In this document: piece by piece, positions 5,488 through 7,327 of the stretch
How positions within the stretch are numbered: the stretch's first letter is position 1
Layout of the letters: each line of letters opens with the position of its first letter
Source of the DNA: an uncultured Muribaculaceae bacterium
GTDB lineage: Bacteria > Bacteroidota > Bacteroidia > Bacteroidales > Muribaculaceae
Direction: 5' to 3'
Length of the DNA: 7,327 bases
Assembly (NCBI GenBank): GCA_910589095.1
Contig: CAJUSN010000036.1
Coordinates: 1-7,327, forward strand
Made by a program: the position numbers and the translations under genes
The notes under the pieces: generated by a model
Told to the model about the DNA's origin: nothing
The model's database searches: none
The model's input: only the letters and a program-made list of their open reading frames with translations

Positions 5488-5880
5488 TCAGCGCAGAGCT
5501 GAATCAAGAAAAGCCTTGAATTCATCGCGTGTCATCATGCCCATGTGGGTTACAGGATCTTTGCCTTGACGCATCACCACCACGTAGGGTATGGAGCGCA
5601 CCGAGAAAGAACGCGCAAGATCACCGTTGTTGTCCACATCTACAGACACGAACACGGCTTTCTTTGAATAATCCTTCGCTGCCTGCTCGAATATAGGTGC
5701 AAAAGTGCGGCACGGGCCACACCATGTGGCGTTGAAGTCTATTACAAGAGCCTTGTCCTTGCCGGGGTTGGGGAGCGCTTGGCCTTCGTGAAGCCGGATA
5801 ACCGACGGTTCGGCTGCCCAAACATGGCCGATTCCTGCGGTGAGCAGTGCGAAAAACAGGAGGAAGAGAATTCGTTTCAT
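5488..5880 (-). CDS. Exported thioredoxin-like protein (WCGPC)
   Basis: The 130-residue protein is a thioredoxin fold behind a cleavable signal peptide: K2-R3, a hydrophobic core at 4-18, and a likely signal peptidase I site V20-W-A22 / A23. The redox motif W53-C54-G-P-C57 has the full thioredoxin type, preceded by the buried acid D48 (VIDF). The cis-proline loop S96-I-P98 is present, and the C-terminal strands and helix follow. Family knowledge makes it a dithiol-disulfide oxidoreductase. The signal puts it in the periplasm, where it would reduce, or less likely oxidise, envelope protein cysteines. A membrane electron donor such as a DsbD/CcdA protein is not in the window. It is the last gene of the minus-strand operon, 14 bases after the FKBP gene, and ends at the hairpin 5432-5467. 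No own promoter was seen. Confidence 0.92.
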   Translation of the reverse strand: MKRILFLLFFALLTAGIGHVWAAEPSVIRLHEGQALPNPGKDKALVIDFNATWCGPCRTFAPIFEQAAKDYSKKAVFVSVDVDNNGDLARSFSVRSIPYVVVMRQGKDPVTHMGMMTRDEFKAFLDSALR

Positions 5881-5894
5881 ATTAAGTAACTGTT

Positions 5895-6776
5895 TTACTG
5901 TTTGGATTGCTCCTCGGGGAGGATTTCAAGTAGTTCTACATCAAAAACCAGTGTTGCGCCTGGCTCTATTTTGCCACCGGCACCCTGATCACCGTAGCCG
6001 ATGGAGGCAGGGATGTAGAAAGTGTATTTTGAGCCCGGGTTCATCAATTGCAGGCCTTCAGTGAATCCGGGTATGAGTTGGGCAACACTGAAGGTGGCCG
6101 GTTCGCCACGTTCCACTGATGAATCGAACACAGTGCCGTCAATAAGTTTGCCGGTGTAGTGAACCTTTACCTTGTCGGTTGATTTGGCTGTTGCGCCTTT
6201 GCCTTTTTTCACGGCTTTGTAGGAAAGGCCGGAAGTGGTGGTGGCGATTTTCTTGTCTTTTTTCTTCAAGGCGTCAACATAGGCTTTGCCGGCGGCTTCA
6301 TTTTCAGCTGATTTAGCTTTTATTTCAGCTTCACGGCGTGCTTTAGCTTGTTCTTGGGCTTGCTTCATCAAACCTTGGGTCATGTCCACTTGTGCACGGA
6401 TTTGGTCCATGCTCATATTGGTGTTGTTAAGACCCTCCTTGAATGCTGCAAGAAACATAGCGGGATCCATGTCAAGTCCCTGTTGCTCCTGCATCTGACG
6501 GACCATTGTGCGTAGTTCTACGGCGCGTTTCAGTGCGGCCAGATAGTTGTCGGCTGAGTCAGGAAGAGTGAACACATACTCCATCGCTGCCACGCAGTCA
6601 TTATAGAATTTGGGGTCTGCGCTGGTGTTGTTACGGATAGATGTTCCGGTGTAGGCTCCTTCAGTGTTGCCTATGTAATAAGAGAGAGAGTCGGCCAGGT
6701 TGTTGAGGGCCGGCTTTTGAGCGCTGGCGCTTAAAGCGGCTATGCCGAGCGCTATGATAAGAAATATTTTTTTCAT
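5895..6776 (-). CDS. Exported FKBP-type peptidyl-prolyl cis-trans isomerase (FkpA/Mip-like)
   Basis: The 293-residue protein has a signal peptide (K2-K3, hydrophobic 4-15, S16-A-S-A19 / Q20). A helical N-terminal region (about 23-130) resembles the FKBP_N dimerisation domain. A charged Ala/Lys/Glu helix at about 136-176 probably forms a long stalk, and a C-terminal FKBP domain spans about 182-287. Active-site residues are visible: Y207 (HYTG), F217-D218 (TVFDSS), I235 (LIPGF), Y261 (GYGD) and F278. The usual tryptophan of the binding pocket is Phe238. The protein would act as a dimeric folding helper in the periplasm. I start at ATG 6776, because the longer frame from 6791 begins with TTG and adds five residues before a good signal peptide. 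It lies 11 bases after the sirtuin gene and 14 before the thioredoxin-like gene, so all three are co-transcribed. Confidence 0.93.
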   Translation of the reverse strand: MKKIFLIIALGIAALSASAQKPALNNLADSLSYYIGNTEGAYTGTSIRNNTSADPKFYNDCVAAMEYVFTLPDSADNYLAALKRAVELRTMVRQMQEQQGLDMDPAMFLAAFKEGLNNTNMSMDQIRAQVDMTQGLMKQAQEQAKARREAEIKAKSAENEAAGKAYVDALKKKDKKIATTTSGLSYKAVKKGKGATAKSTDKVKVHYTGKLIDGTVFDSSVERGEPATFSVAQLIPGFTEGLQLMNPGSKYTFYIPASIGYGDQGAGGKIEPGATLVFDVELLEILPEEQSKQ

Positions 6777-6787
6777 GAATGTAGTTT

Positions 6788-7327
6788 TCAAGGGGTTAAT
6801 AATTCGGTGAGCCTGCGGAGACCTTCCGTAGCGGTGGCCCGTATCACGGTGATATGGTCAGGTACCGGTGCCGGATTCGGGTCAATGTAATAAACCGGGA
6901 TACCCCGGCGCGCATAACCTGCAAGTCCGGCGGCAGGGTACACGGCCATGGATGTGCCTATGATCACCAGGACATCGGCCTCCTCCACAATCTCTATCGC
7001 AGGTTCGATATTTGGCACAGCTTCCTGGAAAAAGACAATGTGGGGACGGACCGGATCGCCATATTCATCGCGGGTGTCCGTTGAGGTCTCGAGATTCTCG
7101 GGTGTGAGAGTGTAGATTCGCTCGGGATGAGTCATGGAGCGCACCTTCATGAGCTCGCCATGAAGATGGAGCACTCGTGTAGAACCGGCACGTTCATGAA
7201 GGTCATCCACGTTTTGGGTGATAATATCCACGTCATACCATTTCTCAAGCTCCACCAATGCTGAGTGACCGGCATTGGGCTGTGCTTTTATAAGCTCGCG
7301 TCGGCGGGTGTTGTAAAACTCGTGTAC
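6788..7327 (-). CDS. cobB: CobB-type NAD-dependent protein deacylase (class III sirtuin), N-terminus outside window
   Basis: The 179 visible residues are the C-terminal three quarters of a sirtuin. The frame is open through the window edge, so a TTG at 7258 is internal, not the start. Sirtuins remove acyl groups from lysines using NAD. Motifs (numbering from the first visible residue) are F4-Y5-N-T-R8-R, T37-Q-N-V-D41-D-L-H, the catalytic H56 in HLHGEL, G124-T-S-M-A-V-Y-P-A-A-G and I148-D-P-N. The Y5-x-x-R8 pair equals E. coli CobB Y92/R95 (SIRT5 type), which binds the acid end of succinyl and malonyl groups, so desuccinylase activity is likely. The segment that normally carries four zinc-binding cysteines (about 57-94) contains no cysteine. 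It is the most upstream visible gene of the sirtuin-FKBP-thioredoxin operon, whose promoter lies beyond the right edge. Confidence 0.93.
   Translation of the reverse strand, partial: VHEFYNTRRRELIKAQPNAGHSALVELEKWYDVDIITQNVDDLHERAGSTRVLHLHGELMKVRSMTHPERIYTLTPENLETSTDTRDEYGDPVRPHIVFFQEAVPNIEPAIEIVEEADVLVIIGTSMAVYPAAGLAGYARRGIPVYYIDPNPAPVPDHITVIRATATEGLRRLTELLTP

Noticed and set aside
6777..6791. TTG start at 6791 for the FKBP gene
   Set aside because: It adds five residues before MKKIFLII, and the ATG at 6776 begins a standard signal peptide.
6788..7258. Reading the sirtuin as a complete 156-residue protein starting at TTG 7258
   Set aside because: The frame continues to the window edge and encodes conserved sirtuin sequence (FYNTRR…PNAGHSAL), so the gene is cut by the window rather than short.

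Overview
The window looks like ordinary chromosome from a member of the Bacteroidota, most likely order Bacteroidales; a Muribaculaceae-type gut genome is my guess from codon and base composition. Four promoter candidates fit the Bacteroidota sigma-ABfr form: a -7 element TAnnTTTG, with TTG about 20 bases upstream in three of the four. Genes lack Shine-Dalgarno sequences, and every protein I could place has Bacteroidota-like features: a KdsD made only of the SIS domain, a sirtuin without zinc cysteines, and a CapA-type lipoprotein.

Layout. At the left edge is the 5' part of a minus-strand tRNA-Ala(GGC). Divergent from it is a CapA-family lipoprotein gene (238-1389). A good promoter at 1406-1436 then starts a plus-strand run of four closely spaced genes. 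These are a SIS-only arabinose-5-phosphate isomerase (kdsD-like), a PfkB-fold protein that has lost the catalytic motifs of a sugar kinase, a cytoplasmic helical-repeat (TPR-like) protein, and lumazine synthase (ribH). The run ends at a strong hairpin terminator (4657-4701). Next comes a self-contained two-gene toxin-antitoxin cassette (4865-5388), a ribbon-helix-helix antitoxin and a YafQ-family mRNA interferase. It has its own promoter and is visibly richer in A+T than its flanks. A hairpin at 5432-5467 serves as a convergent terminator. From there to the right edge is a minus-strand operon, read right to left: a CobB-type sirtuin (5' end outside the window), an exported FKBP-type prolyl isomerase, and an exported thioredoxin-like protein.

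How the genes fit together. KdsD supplies arabinose-5-phosphate for Kdo of the outer-membrane lipid A core, and RibH makes the lumazine precursor of riboflavin. No shared pathway for the kdsD-pfkB-TPR-ribH run is evident, so it is probably a housekeeping transcription unit. The exported isomerase and thioredoxin would act on envelope proteins, while the sirtuin is cytoplasmic. I see no phage, insertion sequence, CRISPR array or riboswitch. I do not see a convincing new multi-gene system. The points most worth a second look are the apparent pseudokinase beside kdsD, the TPR-ribH pairing, the zinc-less sirtuin and the imported-looking toxin-antitoxin cassette.
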